Assembly: GCA_963827855.1 (NCBI GenBank)
Contig: CAWHBY010000001.1
Location: 1,116,001-1,180,000 of the forward strand
Reading direction: 5' to 3'
Source of the DNA: DTPU01 sp963827855
GTDB taxonomy: Bacteria; Planctomycetota; Phycisphaerae; Sedimentisphaerales; Anaerobacaceae
DNA length: 64,000 bases
Positions 35,223 through 43,474 of the stretch are shown here, piece by piece. Below the pieces are notes generated by a model, which was not told the origin of the DNA, did no database searches, and was given only the letters and a program-made list of their open reading frames with translations. The position numbers were made by a program, and so were the translations under genes. The first letter of the stretch is position 1; every line of letters starts with the position of its first letter.

Positions 35223-35435
35223 TCAATTACCTTTTTCGGATTCTTCGATGAAATCCCTGAGCGTCTGCAGTGAGTACCGAACAGACTTGCCGATCCTCAC
35301 CCTCGGGATCAGGCCGGCCTTTGTCCATGCGTGCAGGCTTCTCTCTGAGATACTCAGGACCTTTGCAGCCTCGCGGGGGGTCACCAACAGCCGCTCAGGC
35401 GTTGCATCCTGTACTGCGTTCATCGCTTCTGTCAT
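35223..35435 (-). CDS. AlpA/excisionase-type DNA-binding protein
   Basis: 70 residues with a winged helix-turn-helix of the excisionase family (LLVTPREAAKVLSISERSLHAWTKAGLIPRVRIGKSVRYSLQTLRDFI). Such proteins direct integrase towards excision or activate int. ATG 35435 follows AAGGAGC and overlaps the upstream stop (ATGA), so translation is coupled. The frame is open further upstream to 35501 but without conserved character. Confidence 0.87.
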   Translation of the reverse strand: MTEAMNAVQDATPERLLVTPREAAKVLSISERSLHAWTKAGLIPRVRIGKSVRYSLQTLRDFIEESEKGN

Positions 35436-35596
35436 CGCTGTTGCTCCTTGCCGGTCTTGTCTTGCTCGGCATTCACCGGCTGTCCCTGGCCACCGGGCCA
35501 CCGCTGCGCCTCCCTGATGGTCTCAATCGCTCCTTCCAGTATTCGGATTGCCTCCCCGATCTGGAGCTTGCTCGATTCAATCTTTTCTTGATGCAC
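35432..35596 (-). CDS. Small hypothetical protein between ATPase and excisionase
   Basis: 54 residues from a GTG at 35596 preceded by AAAGGAG. It overlaps the end of the ATPase gene by 20 bases and the excisionase start by 4 bases. It is predicted to be helical (HQEKIESSKLQIGEAIRILEGAIETIREAQRW), with a charged tail. The good ribosome binding site and tight overlaps support it; no family recognised. Confidence 0.6.
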   Translation of the reverse strand: MHQEKIESSKLQIGEAIRILEGAIETIREAQRWPGGQGQPVNAEQDKTGKEQQR

Positions 35597-36584
35597 TGTC
35601 AGACTCCTTTCTGGTCTTCGACTCTTTGACGATGAGCCCCTGCTCTGCAAACGTGAGAGACTTCGGCTCAAATCGGAATCCAATGGCCTTGCCCTGCCCG
35701 CGGCCGTCCCTGACCTTCAGCAAGTACACCACGCGGTCAATCTCTCCAGAGAACCGGCCTGCTGGCGTCATCATCGTGACTGTCTTGGCGTCGCAGGCAT
35801 GAAGCCACAGCACGCCGTCAGTGTGGCGTTGAAAGGCGGCCCCTCCGGCCAAGCCATCTAACGTTACACCCGGACTGCTCTTGCTCGGATGCACCACCAA
35901 GACCAAGCTGAGTCCTGAAGCCTCTGCAAGCTGGCGTGCCTTCACGATCAGCCGGCGATCGGCAAGCCAAGGCTTGTCCTGGCTGTTGGCAGCGGTGATC
36001 GGGTCCACAACCAAGACTCTATCCCCTCTCCTGCCTCGCTCCTTGACCCAAGCCAGGATGTCGTCATAGGTCGCGTCTATGCCGGCAGGATGAATCCCCC
36101 GCCCCACCACGTCCAGCCACTCCCTGTGCCGGCCCCAGGCCGCGTCAACCTGCTCCGGATGATCCTTGCACCAAGAGAGGCTTACTAGGTTGGAGTTTTC
36201 GTCCAACTGGGCGAGGAGTCGCTGCATGTGCTGGCTGCGCGATCCTTCCAGGGCCAGCAGAGCGCACGGGACCTGCCGCCTCGTCCAGTAGGTCAGGGCT
36301 TGCACGGCCAGGAAGGACTTGCTCGCGCCTGGGCTGCCAGCGAGGACCGTCACAGACCCAGGCGTCAAGGTGGGGGCTAGTTCGCTGACCTGCGGCCAGG
36401 GCCATAGAATGGCGATGATCTGTCCGGCCTTGATAGCGTCCAGGCGGTCCTTGAGGGCCTGCGCGGGGTTCATCGCCGCAGACCCAGCCAGACGCTCCGC
36501 CATGCCCTGGATCTCGGCCTCACTGAGACCCCTGGCCTTCCAGTCTTGGACCGCGGCCTCAAGCTCTCGGTTGCGGTCAGTCAT
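35577..36584 (-). CDS. RepA-like AAA ATPase (replicative helicase type)
   Basis: 335 residues with a RecA-fold domain like plasmid RepA/AAA_25 proteins: Walker A GSPGASKS at 83-90, Walker B RVLVVDPIT, and the LSLVLVVHPSKSS and GGAAFQRHTDGVLWL elements. Such ATPases are hexameric helicases in small replicons. ATG 36584 follows AAGGGGG and overlaps the upstream gene's stop. With the upstream initiator-like protein it forms the element's replication module. Confidence 0.85.
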   Translation of the reverse strand: MTDRNRELEAAVQDWKARGLSEAEIQGMAERLAGSAAMNPAQALKDRLDAIKAGQIIAILWPWPQVSELAPTLTPGSVTVLAGSPGASKSFLAVQALTYWTRRQVPCALLALEGSRSQHMQRLLAQLDENSNLVSLSWCKDHPEQVDAAWGRHREWLDVVGRGIHPAGIDATYDDILAWVKERGRRGDRVLVVDPITAANSQDKPWLADRRLIVKARQLAEASGLSLVLVVHPSKSSPGVTLDGLAGGAAFQRHTDGVLWLHACDAKTVTMMTPAGRFSGEIDRVVYLLKVRDGRGQGKAIGFRFEPKSLTFAEQGLIVKESKTRKESDSASRKD

Positions 36585-37281
36585 GCGGCACCCCCTTCAG
36601 CAGTTCAGCGCCCTCCGCCTCTTCGCATCCCCAGGCCGATGGGTCGTCAAAGCTGGGTGTACTTGCGGTCGGGGTTTGACCAGACTTGGCCTTCGGTTCC
36701 CAAACCGAGATGAGCTTCTGCTTCCAGTTGTGAACAGCATTGCCTTTGGCATCGGTCCAGTCCGCAGCGGCGTAGTAGTCGATGAACCTCTGAGCGTTGA
36801 AATCAGGCAGGCCACGGCTGGAGGCGTAGTCACGGACCGCCTCCACGGTGGGCGGGACGAATGGTGTTGAGGCAGGGGCCTTCCTCTCTCCTCTTCTCTC
36901 TCTCCTATTCAGGGGTCGATTCGATACCCTTTCACCGGTCGACTCGATACCCTTTCCGTCCGCAAGGGTGTCCGAAAAGGGTCCTTGTTCGATAGCCTTT
37001 CTCAGTCGGTCGGTGAGCGTGTATCTCAATGTCTGCCCTCGGCCCTGACGGTCTCGTTTCTTGATCCTGATCCAGCCGGCCTCCTCCAGCTCTCGCGTTG
37101 CCCTGCGGACGGCTTTGCTCTTCACGCCCACGTCCTCTCCCAGACAGTCCTGGCCCGGCCACGCAGCGCCATTCTTGCCCTGTCGGTAGTGCAGGACCGT
37201 GAGGATGAGCTTGGCGGCAGGGGTCAGTGCCTCGTTTGCCAAGAGTGCCGTGGCGATGTTGATGCACCTCGCGGCGATCAT
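36577..37281 (-). CDS. Winged-helix replication-initiator-like protein
   Basis: 234 residues from ATG 37281, preceded by AGGAGGGGCGGAG. The N-terminal region is a helix-turn-helix domain (LTPAAKLILTVLHYRQGKNGAAWPGQDCLGEDVGVKSKAVRRATRELEEAGWI) of the type found in phage replication O-like and plasmid Rep proteins. The C-terminal region (FIDYYAAADWTDAKGNAVHNWKQKLISVWEPK) resembles the DnaT/primosomal-type end of phage replication proteins. The start overlaps the upstream stop (ATGA). Initiator role is inferred from domain and position. Confidence 0.75.
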   Translation of the reverse strand: MIAARCINIATALLANEALTPAAKLILTVLHYRQGKNGAAWPGQDCLGEDVGVKSKAVRRATRELEEAGWIRIKKRDRQGRGQTLRYTLTDRLRKAIEQGPFSDTLADGKGIESTGERVSNRPLNRRERRGERKAPASTPFVPPTVEAVRDYASSRGLPDFNAQRFIDYYAAADWTDAKGNAVHNWKQKLISVWEPKAKSGQTPTASTPSFDDPSAWGCEEAEGAELLKGVPHD

Positions 37282-37562
37282 CTCCGCCCCTCCTGGTCGA
37301 TGCAGTTCCTTCGCTTCTCCCGGATGGCTCCGTTCAAGCGGCTCTGCTCGGCAAGCACCTCTGATGGCAAAGGCTGCGTACGTCTGTAAGCGTGGCCCAG
37401 TAATTGCCAGCTCACGCGCTCGAGGTCTTCGATGGTCCACAGGTAAGCGCCGCTGGGGCTCTTGATGGGTGGGTCAACGCGCCGGTCCCAGATTGCCCGT
37501 GTCAGTTTGGAGACGGTCACGCCCAGCAGTTGGGCGACATCTCGGGTGTTGTAGAGCACCAT
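37278..37562 (-). CDS. Helix-turn-helix DNA-binding protein, first gene of the replication operon
   Basis: 94 residues. The N-terminal MerR/excisionase-like helix-turn-helix (YNTRDVAQLLGVTVSKLTRAIWDRRVDPPIKSPSGAYLWTIEDLERVSW) is followed by a basic tail. It lies directly downstream of two direct repeats (37630-37666) that it might bind. It could be an operon regulator or a replication accessory protein. Confidence 0.75.
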   Translation of the reverse strand: MVLYNTRDVAQLLGVTVSKLTRAIWDRRVDPPIKSPSGAYLWTIEDLERVSWQLLGHAYRRTQPLPSEVLAEQSRLNGAIREKRRNCIDQEGRR

Positions 37563-37629
37563 AGCTCAATTCCCTGCAGACTGCGGTATCAGCGGCGGAC
37601 TTACGTATCCGTTTTCAACCGCAACCGTG

Positions 37630-37666
37630 GGTAATTGGGCTTACCGGCCGGTAATTCGGGCTTACC
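37630..37666. promoter_or_regulatory. Two iteron/operator-like direct repeats upstream of the replication operon
   Basis: GGTAATTGGGCTTACC (37630-37645) and GGTAATTCGGGCTTACC (37650-37666) are separated by 4 bases. Each is itself an inverted repeat (GGTAA/TTACC). They lie 68 bases before the start at 37562. Confidence 0.6.
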
Positions 37667-37675
37667 AGGAAGGGA

Positions 37676-39196
37676 TTAGATCAGAATCCAGTCAATGACC
37701 GGATCAGGACTGTAGGTGTAGGTCGTGCCGTGGGCAACCACGTTCAGCTTGAAGTGCTGGCCAATCTGCTCGTTCTTTGCCAGTATCGCTCGTTTGGCCG
37801 CGTTTATGTTGTGCTGCACGCGGTTTCGAGCACGCTCCGTGCCATCGACAGAGAGTGGCTGACCCTGCAGATTGGTGTTCTTTCGGAGGTATTCCTGAAG
37901 GTGATATCGCTGCATCTTCCATTCGTTCTTACGAGCTGGATCGCTCTCTTGCTTGATCTTGTCCTCCAGATGCGTGATGGCTCTCTTGATGTCGTCGATG
38001 TCGTATTGCTCTAGTTTCTTGAGGTCAAAGGTAGTGGTAGTGTGCAATCCGGCCTCAGTCACCTGGACAGCACCCACAATAGGGACATGGTCTTCGGCAG
38101 CTTCACTACTCCAAGCCCCTTCGATCTTGGAGCATTCCAATGTCTTGCCTTGGTTTTGAAGCAGATGATAGATGTACTTCACACCTAGAGAATCCAAAAC
38201 GGTGGTTTGCTGACCCTCGTACCGGATTCTCCAGGTGGCCCCCTCGCACTTGAAGACGTACCGTCGCTGTTTTAGGATCGCGACAGTTGTCTTGTCCTCT
38301 TCGCCCGTCTCTTGGCTGCCTTGCTCCTCTGCGGTCGTTGCTTCTGGTAGACCAGCCTTGACACGCTTCCATGCGATCCCGACCATTCTGCCATCATCAT
38401 CCTTGAAGACTTTCCTCCAAAGGTCTTTCAGGAAGGTATCACGCAGGAACCTACCCTGGTACTCATCGATCGGGGCTATGGGGTCTGGGTTCTTGAGCAC
38501 AGTACTGTAGTCGTGACCGGCAATGACAAGGACCACATCCCGCAGGAGGCGATCATCCTCGCGAGGATCAAAATGGTCTGCGGAATCCACTACGTCAAAC
38601 CATAGCACTGGGTGAGTCAGTGTGCATGGGCGATAGAAGCGAGCACGCAGAGTGAACCCTCTGCCAGCCTTTCCTTTGGGTGGTTCTCGCAGTAGGTAGG
38701 CAGTGATCCCGGGTTCTTCCTTGGTCGTCCACTTCCAGTCACCTTCCGGCTTCTGCGGGCGGGCCTTCGACTGGGTGGGATGGTCGGACCCCATCATGAG
38801 ACGCATCTGGTTCTCTTGGATCTGGATGTCCTGCTCCATGTTGGCCAAGCGGAGGCTGCACTCCTTGAGGCTTTGCCAATGGGGCTTGAGTTCGTCCAGC
38901 CTGTCTTGCTCACTATCCGTCATATGGGGGTGTTGCTTCAGCAAGTCCTCGTAGCGCTCAAAGGTCCAGACGGGATTGATGTCAGCCACAGCTTCACGGT
39001 ATGAGTCGTATGCCCGCTGGTATTCGTCCCGAGCAATTAGATGATCCCGACTGTGACGCCTGGGTCCGGACGCTGCCTCTTCCTCCAACCTCAAGAGTTC
39101 CGCGGCGTAGTCCTCAACCCGTTGGCAGAAGGCAGTGAAGCTGGAACGAAGGAACGTACGGTGTTTGGCTATCTCGCAGATGATTGACTGGTCCAT
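37676..39196 (-). CDS. Large cargo protein with coiled-coil N-terminus and regulator-type C-terminal module
   Basis: 506 residues from ATG 39196, preceded by AAAGGATAA. The N-terminal 130 residues are helical and charged; the middle (about 140-310) is an unfamiliar mixed domain (GRGFTLRARFYRPCTLTHPVLWFDVVDS). The C-terminal part (about 312-506) matches, from memory, a module at the end of some actinobacterial AAA/LuxR-type regulators: YVFKCEGATWRIRYEG..LDSLGVKYIYHLL, a long helical segment, then ERARNRVQHNINAAKRAI and a YSPDP ending. That module's function is unknown to me. It is transcribed divergently from 39583, with its own promoter. A regulatory or phage-defence role is speculation. Confidence 0.8.
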   Translation of the reverse strand: MDQSIICEIAKHRTFLRSSFTAFCQRVEDYAAELLRLEEEAASGPRRHSRDHLIARDEYQRAYDSYREAVADINPVWTFERYEDLLKQHPHMTDSEQDRLDELKPHWQSLKECSLRLANMEQDIQIQENQMRLMMGSDHPTQSKARPQKPEGDWKWTTKEEPGITAYLLREPPKGKAGRGFTLRARFYRPCTLTHPVLWFDVVDSADHFDPREDDRLLRDVVLVIAGHDYSTVLKNPDPIAPIDEYQGRFLRDTFLKDLWRKVFKDDDGRMVGIAWKRVKAGLPEATTAEEQGSQETGEEDKTTVAILKQRRYVFKCEGATWRIRYEGQQTTVLDSLGVKYIYHLLQNQGKTLECSKIEGAWSSEAAEDHVPIVGAVQVTEAGLHTTTTFDLKKLEQYDIDDIKRAITHLEDKIKQESDPARKNEWKMQRYHLQEYLRKNTNLQGQPLSVDGTERARNRVQHNINAAKRAILAKNEQIGQHFKLNVVAHGTTYTYSPDPVIDWILI

Positions 39197-39307
39197 TGGC
39201 TTATCCTTTCGTCGGGCCGCCCAGCTATGCGGTAGGTGGGATAAGCGGGACCTTGCCGCACAGCCGGGCGATTGGCAGCCCCGTCGGGCTGCCGTCCCTA
39301 CTGTCGC

Positions 39308-39336
39308 ACTGTAGAGCGCAAACCGGCAAATGTCAA
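39308..39336 (-). promoter_or_regulatory. Promoter of the 506-residue cargo gene
   Basis: On the minus strand, a perfect TTGACA and TACAGT are separated by 17 bases. The roughly 105-base leader contains an 8-bp hairpin (39274-39293). Confidence 0.65.
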
Positions 39337-39429
39337 ACGGCCGCGGTGGACTTGGGTTCCCCAGGCCAGCGTCCCGGTAGACGGGCAACAGCAAGACTTG
39401 GCCTCTCCGGCCTTCCTGGAGATTCGCCG

Positions 39430-39458
39430 TTGATTCGATGGGCCCGGGGCGGTATGCT
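39430..39458 (+). promoter_or_regulatory. Candidate promoter of the GYF-domain membrane protein gene
   Basis: TTGATT and TATGCT are separated by 17 bases. The sequence downstream (GTGAAgGGGA) resembles that after the promoter at 40828-40856. The 39197-39582 gap thus holds two divergent promoters. Confidence 0.45.
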
Positions 39459-39582
39459 GTGCAGGCAGGTGAAGGGGAGTTCAGCTTTGATGATGCCCGG
39501 AACGGCGATCCATCGCCAGGGCCAGGGCTTTGAGCGCCGCCCATCTTGGTACACGGGGCCGTGGTTTTCACGGGAGAAGCCT

Positions 39583-40728
39583 ATGCGGGTCCATGTGAAG
39601 CGAGGCGATGAACCGGTGAGGGAGTTCACCATTGAGCAGGTGAACTCAATGCTTGCGAAGGGTGAACTCGACGGAGATGAGTTGGCTTGGACTGCCGGCC
39701 TTTCGGCCTGGACTCAACTCCGCTGCATTCCTGGGGTCGCGTTACCGAGTCCGCCCCCGTTGCCTGGGACGGGTACCCAAGGAGCGGATCTCCCGGTCAG
39801 CCCACCCGAATCCACCCCTGGTATGGCCCCTCAAGGCTCGGTTCACCCAGCCGCTCCTCCGCCGGAAGGAGATTGTGTTGCGGCGGGAAAGGCTGACACC
39901 ACCGACCCTGAAACGACCCCGATGGTGCCACAGAGACAATCGAGGAAGTCTGCATGGTTCGGCCTTCTGGCCTTGATTGGTGTGTTCGGGCTACCATTAG
40001 CCGTAGTCATCATGATGGCTGTGCCTGACGATGTCCCAGGACGGGGTAAGTCTGAGCTTATGTACGCTGCCTGGACACTCCTGCTCTTGTTTACCGTGCT
40101 CCAATTCCCGTTGTCGATTAGGTTCCTGATTCTTCAAAGGCCAGTGCGGAACCCATTGTACGCGATCCTATGGGCTGCGCTCTTCGGGTTCCTTCAGACC
40201 GTGTCAGCCGACATGGTGGGTGTAGTCTCTGCCTCTGATCCTGGGTACATGTGGGTGATGGCCGGTTGTGTAGCGTATTCGTACACAGTCCTAAGGTGCG
40301 GTCGCAGGAGGTTCTTTGCCCAGGGCTTCGCAGGACGGCCCGCACTCCTTTGGGTCATTTCCAGTTTCTATTTCATCAGCCTCGGCCTCGTTTGGGTGTT
40401 CTTCTCCCGTGTGTACTCGGGTGCGATACCAGTCAATACGGAATATCTTGCCTCGCTAACGTGGCTGGACTACGGCTCGATGGTAGTCATAGGCACGTTG
40501 AACCTACTGGGCGCGGTGATGTTACTGCTCCTACGCCGATATGCCTTCCATTTGCTCAGCTCGGCTTTGGCTCTCAGCCTCGCTGTCACGGTCTACTACA
40601 TCGTCGCCACGAATCGGCTAGGCAATGTTGGAGGCTCTGGTTTGGTTGCGATGAATATTGGCTTGATGATGAACATGGGCACTGTCCTCTATTCGAGAGC
40701 CCTCGTGAAGAAAGGTATTCTTAGATAG
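39583..40728 (+). CDS. GYF_2-domain multi-pass membrane protein
   Basis: 381 residues from ATG 39583, preceded by GGAGAAG. The N-terminal domain (EFTIEQVNSMLAKGELDGDELAWTAGLSAWTQLRCIPGV) is of the GYF_2/DUF4339 type, a cytoplasmic protein-interaction domain. A Pro-rich linker (about 60-125) leads to roughly eight hydrophobic segments in the C-terminal 250 residues. The frame extends upstream to 39184, but those codons lie before the promoter. Function unknown; a membrane sensor or effector is possible. Confidence 0.78.
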   Translation: MRVHVKRGDEPVREFTIEQVNSMLAKGELDGDELAWTAGLSAWTQLRCIPGVALPSPPPLPGTGTQGADLPVSPPESTPGMAPQGSVHPAAPPPEGDCVAAGKADTTDPETTPMVPQRQSRKSAWFGLLALIGVFGLPLAVVIMMAVPDDVPGRGKSELMYAAWTLLLLFTVLQFPLSIRFLILQRPVRNPLYAILWAALFGFLQTVSADMVGVVSASDPGYMWVMAGCVAYSYTVLRCGRRRFFAQGFAGRPALLWVISSFYFISLGLVWVFFSRVYSGAIPVNTEYLASLTWLDYGSMVVIGTLNLLGAVMLLLLRRYAFHLLSSALALSLAVTVYYIVATNRLGNVGGSGLVAMNIGLMMNMGTVLYSRALVKKGILR

Positions 40729-40827
40729 GTCTTCAGGGGACGTCCTGCACGTTTCCAATCTCAGCCTTGACGCCGCAGAGAAGGGGTCAGCCTGAACCGA
40801 GTATTCAGGTTCCCCGGTGGCTGGCTA

Positions 40828-40856
40828 TTGTGCTGCCAGGGATGGGCGGCTATCCT
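40828..40856 (+). promoter_or_regulatory. Candidate promoter of the small membrane protein gene
   Basis: TTGTGC and TATCCT are separated by 17 bases. The surrounding GGGCGG..TGT..GTGAAaGGGA string is shared with 39430-39480. Confidence 0.4.
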
Positions 40857-40901
40857 GTCGGCACGTGAAAGGGAATCCAATGCTGGCAATAGGAAGAACG
40901 A

Positions 40902-41315
40902 GTGCTCCAGTATGATCAACAAACGCCGGTGAAGTCCTGGGTGCGGTTGGCACTGTGTCTATTGACTGTCTGCGCGGGAACCGCGGGGGCTGTCTATCTT
41001 GGCTTGAAGGTCCATTGGATCGCCGCCGTAGTTGTTGCCGTCCCTGTTTGGATTCTGCTTGTTGGTGTTCTAGTAAGCAGGCGGAGGTCTGTTACATCGT
41101 ATTTGCTGGATTTCATCCAGTTAATCCTGACCTTTGCTGGCACAGCGACAGTTGCATCGTATCTTTGGGATAAGAACTGGATAGTCGGTGCAGTGTCCAT
41201 CTTGCCAGCGTTTCTCTTTCTGCTGAATGCCATTGGTTTCTTGATGCTTCCGGCATACGACATTACTCCTGAAACAAGGAGAGCTCGAAAAGCGTTAAAA
41301 GACTTGAATGGTTGA
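40902..41315 (+). CDS. Small membrane protein of unknown function
   Basis: 137 residues. The GTG start follows AGGAAGAAC. Four hydrophobic segments are visible (LALCLLTVCAGTAGAVYLGL; IAAVVVAVPVWILLVGVLV; DFIQLILTFAGTATVASYL; AVSILPAFLFLLNAIGFLML), with a charged C-terminal tail. It lies in the cargo block of the element and is lower in GC than the flanking packaging genes. No family recognised. Confidence 0.68.
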   Translation: MLQYDQQTPVKSWVRLALCLLTVCAGTAGAVYLGLKVHWIAAVVVAVPVWILLVGVLVSRRRSVTSYLLDFIQLILTFAGTATVASYLWDKNWIVGAVSILPAFLFLLNAIGFLMLPAYDITPETRRARKALKDLNG

Positions 41316-41887
41316 AAGACGGAGCAAAGGAAGAGGCAAGCAGATCACCTGCCCACCGTCCATAAGGCAGGTCATGACCTGTTGCGTGAGCTGCCAGGGT
41401 TGGGGCGGGGTTCAAACAAAGCAGGAGGGGCTGCCGCCCCGGTCGAGTCCCTTCTGCCGGAGGCCTCCGCCTGTTCGAGACTTCGTCATCGCCCACCCAG
41501 CCTCTTCGAGGAGGGCGATGACTCGGCCGGCAGGAAGGCAGAGCCCTCTGGTACCAGGGCCTGCAACGCGGCCGCCAGACTCGCCTACCTCCATAGGAAG
41601 GGTTCTGCCCATCCACACGCCCATGTGGTCGTCGTGGCCGGGCGGGTCTGGCATCCGCCTTGCCTGGCCCCTGGTCAAGTCCATCCAAGAGCCCGTTTCG
41701 CCACGCCACTGCAAAGACGGATTGTTCAACAACAGATTGGGCCGGAAGACCAGGTGGGGCAACCGGGGGGCACTTGGACTTCCGGCGGGACCCGATCTGT
41801 TCTTGAACGGTTCCTCCAAACCAAGCCAGGGTTCCTCCTCACAGACGGAGCAGCCTCGCCTCGGGAATGACTTGACGGCGACGTGAA
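41316..41887. other. 572-base stretch without a convincing gene
   Basis: Open frames exist on both strands, but none shows conserved domain character, a good ribosome binding site or protein-like composition. It may be decayed coding sequence between cargo genes. Confidence 0.5.
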
Positions 41888-42688
41888 ATGTTTTGTCCAA
41901 TGAGAATCCTCGATTGTGAAACAAAGGAGACCACCTATACTTCTCTGGCTGCAATCCTGGACGTCGACAAGGGCGCCATGGATGCAGTATTTGAAGAGCT
42001 GGATATCGACAGGTTCGACAAAGACAATCCAGACTATCCAGACCCGCCAGAGTGTGTAGTTTTCAGCAGAGTATCACGCAGACCGCTCTCTGCCGTTGCC
42101 CTCGACGGAGTCTGCTGGTTTCATCTGACCCGCATCCCCAAGAGTGAGGTCTTCCTGACAAGCGGTATACTCCCGCTGAATCTGGTGATTGACTCTATTT
42201 GGGCGTCTCTGTACTCGCGTGTAGAGAACTGGCTACCGAAAGAGAAATGGGCTGCTTTCCGAGAGAGATTCACGACAGATGATCCTCAGGCAGGCAATTC
42301 TCAGTATCTCTATCACATGAAGGTCACCGAGTCCCTCCATTGGGGTCCCTATGCAATTCTGGTCAGAGAGATTGCCTTCATGCCGCAGGTGGTGGAAACT
42401 CATGACTACCTTCGCACACCAGAAATAGTAGAAGATATCTGCCGAGGCTTCCAAGAGGAGTACAAGTTTGACCTCTTGGCGGAATACAGGGCGATCAGCG
42501 AGCGCTGCATAGTCAAGTTCACTGACGATAGGCCGCGAAGAGAGTGCATAGTCACGGCTCTTTGGTATCTGTATGCCTCCTATCACAACTACAAGCCATC
42601 TGTGGACTGGTCAACCTGCTTTGATAATCACGGCGTGCCTGTGCCGCCGGGCCGCATCTTGCGAGTCGAGTGGTTAGGGTCAACTTGA
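41888..42688 (+). CDS. Hypothetical cargo protein
   Basis: 266 residues from ATG 41888 (ATG 41900 is also possible). It is soluble-looking and acidic, without recognisable motifs (MRILDCETKETTYTSLAAILDVDKGAMDAVFEEL; VVETHDYLRTPEIVEDICRGFQEEYKFDLLAEYRAISERC). Codon use is visibly less GC-rich than the host pilus genes, consistent with recent transfer. It is the last plus-strand gene of the cargo block and converges on the packaging genes. Confidence 0.7.
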   Translation: MFCPMRILDCETKETTYTSLAAILDVDKGAMDAVFEELDIDRFDKDNPDYPDPPECVVFSRVSRRPLSAVALDGVCWFHLTRIPKSEVFLTSGILPLNLVIDSIWASLYSRVENWLPKEKWAAFRERFTTDDPQAGNSQYLYHMKVTESLHWGPYAILVREIAFMPQVVETHDYLRTPEIVEDICRGFQEEYKFDLLAEYRAISERCIVKFTDDRPRRECIVTALWYLYASYHNYKPSVDWSTCFDNHGVPVPPGRILRVEWLGST

Positions 42689-42783
42689 TCCTTGGGCCAG
42701 ATCTAGTCGTCGGGATCGCGAAGTCTCACCGGCTGATTCTCGTTGAGTAGGCCGTGGTTGCCTTGACAGGGCCACAGCTTCCC

Positions 42784-43461
42784 TCAGATGTCTTCCAGCG
42801 GGTCCACCTCTGGGGGTTGGCCATCCCCTTCATGATCGGCTTCAGCGTAGTCTCTGAGGGCCTTGACCACGAATGACAGCGCCTCGATGGCCGGAAAGGC
42901 CCCAAACGTCAGGTCAGCTATCACCTCTGGGCCCAGGGCGTTGACAGTGCTGAGGTGTTGTTTGACCTTGCTTTCCTTCAAGACCAACTGTCTCCGCTCC
43001 TTCTTGATGTACTCGCCGACCATGGACAGGATCAGGTGATAGGGTGCTTGCTGGACGTCCAGGATAGGGGTGTGGCAGATGGATAGATAGCCCCTGCTGA
43101 GCGTCCTTGAAGGGCCGCGTCCCTCCTGTTCGGCATTCAGTTCGTGGACAATCGCTCGGGCCGCCTGGTCTCGGTAGTCGCCTATCCAGCGGAAGGAGTC
43201 TTCGGCCTGTGTGTTGTACTGACAGCCAAAGGCCGCGCACTGCTTGAGGAGGTCTCTCAGATTCCAGGATTCAAACTCGTCCAGTACCATGATCTCACGG
43301 ACACCCCAGTCCGGCTCACGCTGGAGACCCGCGACAATGGCAAAGCCTGGATTTTTCCTCGGGAACGCCACCCCGCCCATGACGGTCTCAAAGGTCGCGT
43401 ACAGGTCGCCGTGGTCCCACGGGTGTCCGATCAATATTGCTTTTGCCGCTTCCCAGTTCAT
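42784..43461 (-). CDS. Hypothetical protein downstream of the large terminase gene
   Basis: 225 residues from ATG 43461 (MNWEAAKAILIGHPWDHGDLYATFETVMGG), preceded by AAGGGA and 13 bases after the terminase stop. The middle segment (REIMVLDEFESWNLRDLLKQCAAFGCQYNTQAEDSFRWIGDYRDQAARAIVHELN) has no known motif. In phages this position often holds a portal gene; size and sequence do not fit a portal. Co-transcription suggests a role in packaging or helper interaction. Confidence 0.72.
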   Translation of the reverse strand: MNWEAAKAILIGHPWDHGDLYATFETVMGGVAFPRKNPGFAIVAGLQREPDWGVREIMVLDEFESWNLRDLLKQCAAFGCQYNTQAEDSFRWIGDYRDQAARAIVHELNAEQEGRGPSRTLSRGYLSICHTPILDVQQAPYHLILSMVGEYIKKERRQLVLKESKVKQHLSTVNALGPEVIADLTFGAFPAIEALSFVVKALRDYAEADHEGDGQPPEVDPLEDI

Positions 43462-43474
43462 GACAGTAGTCCCT

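Noticed and set aside
41316..41887. Overlapping open frames of 160-192 codons on both strands
   Set aside because: They conflict with each other, lack ribosome binding sites, and have no recognisable protein features.
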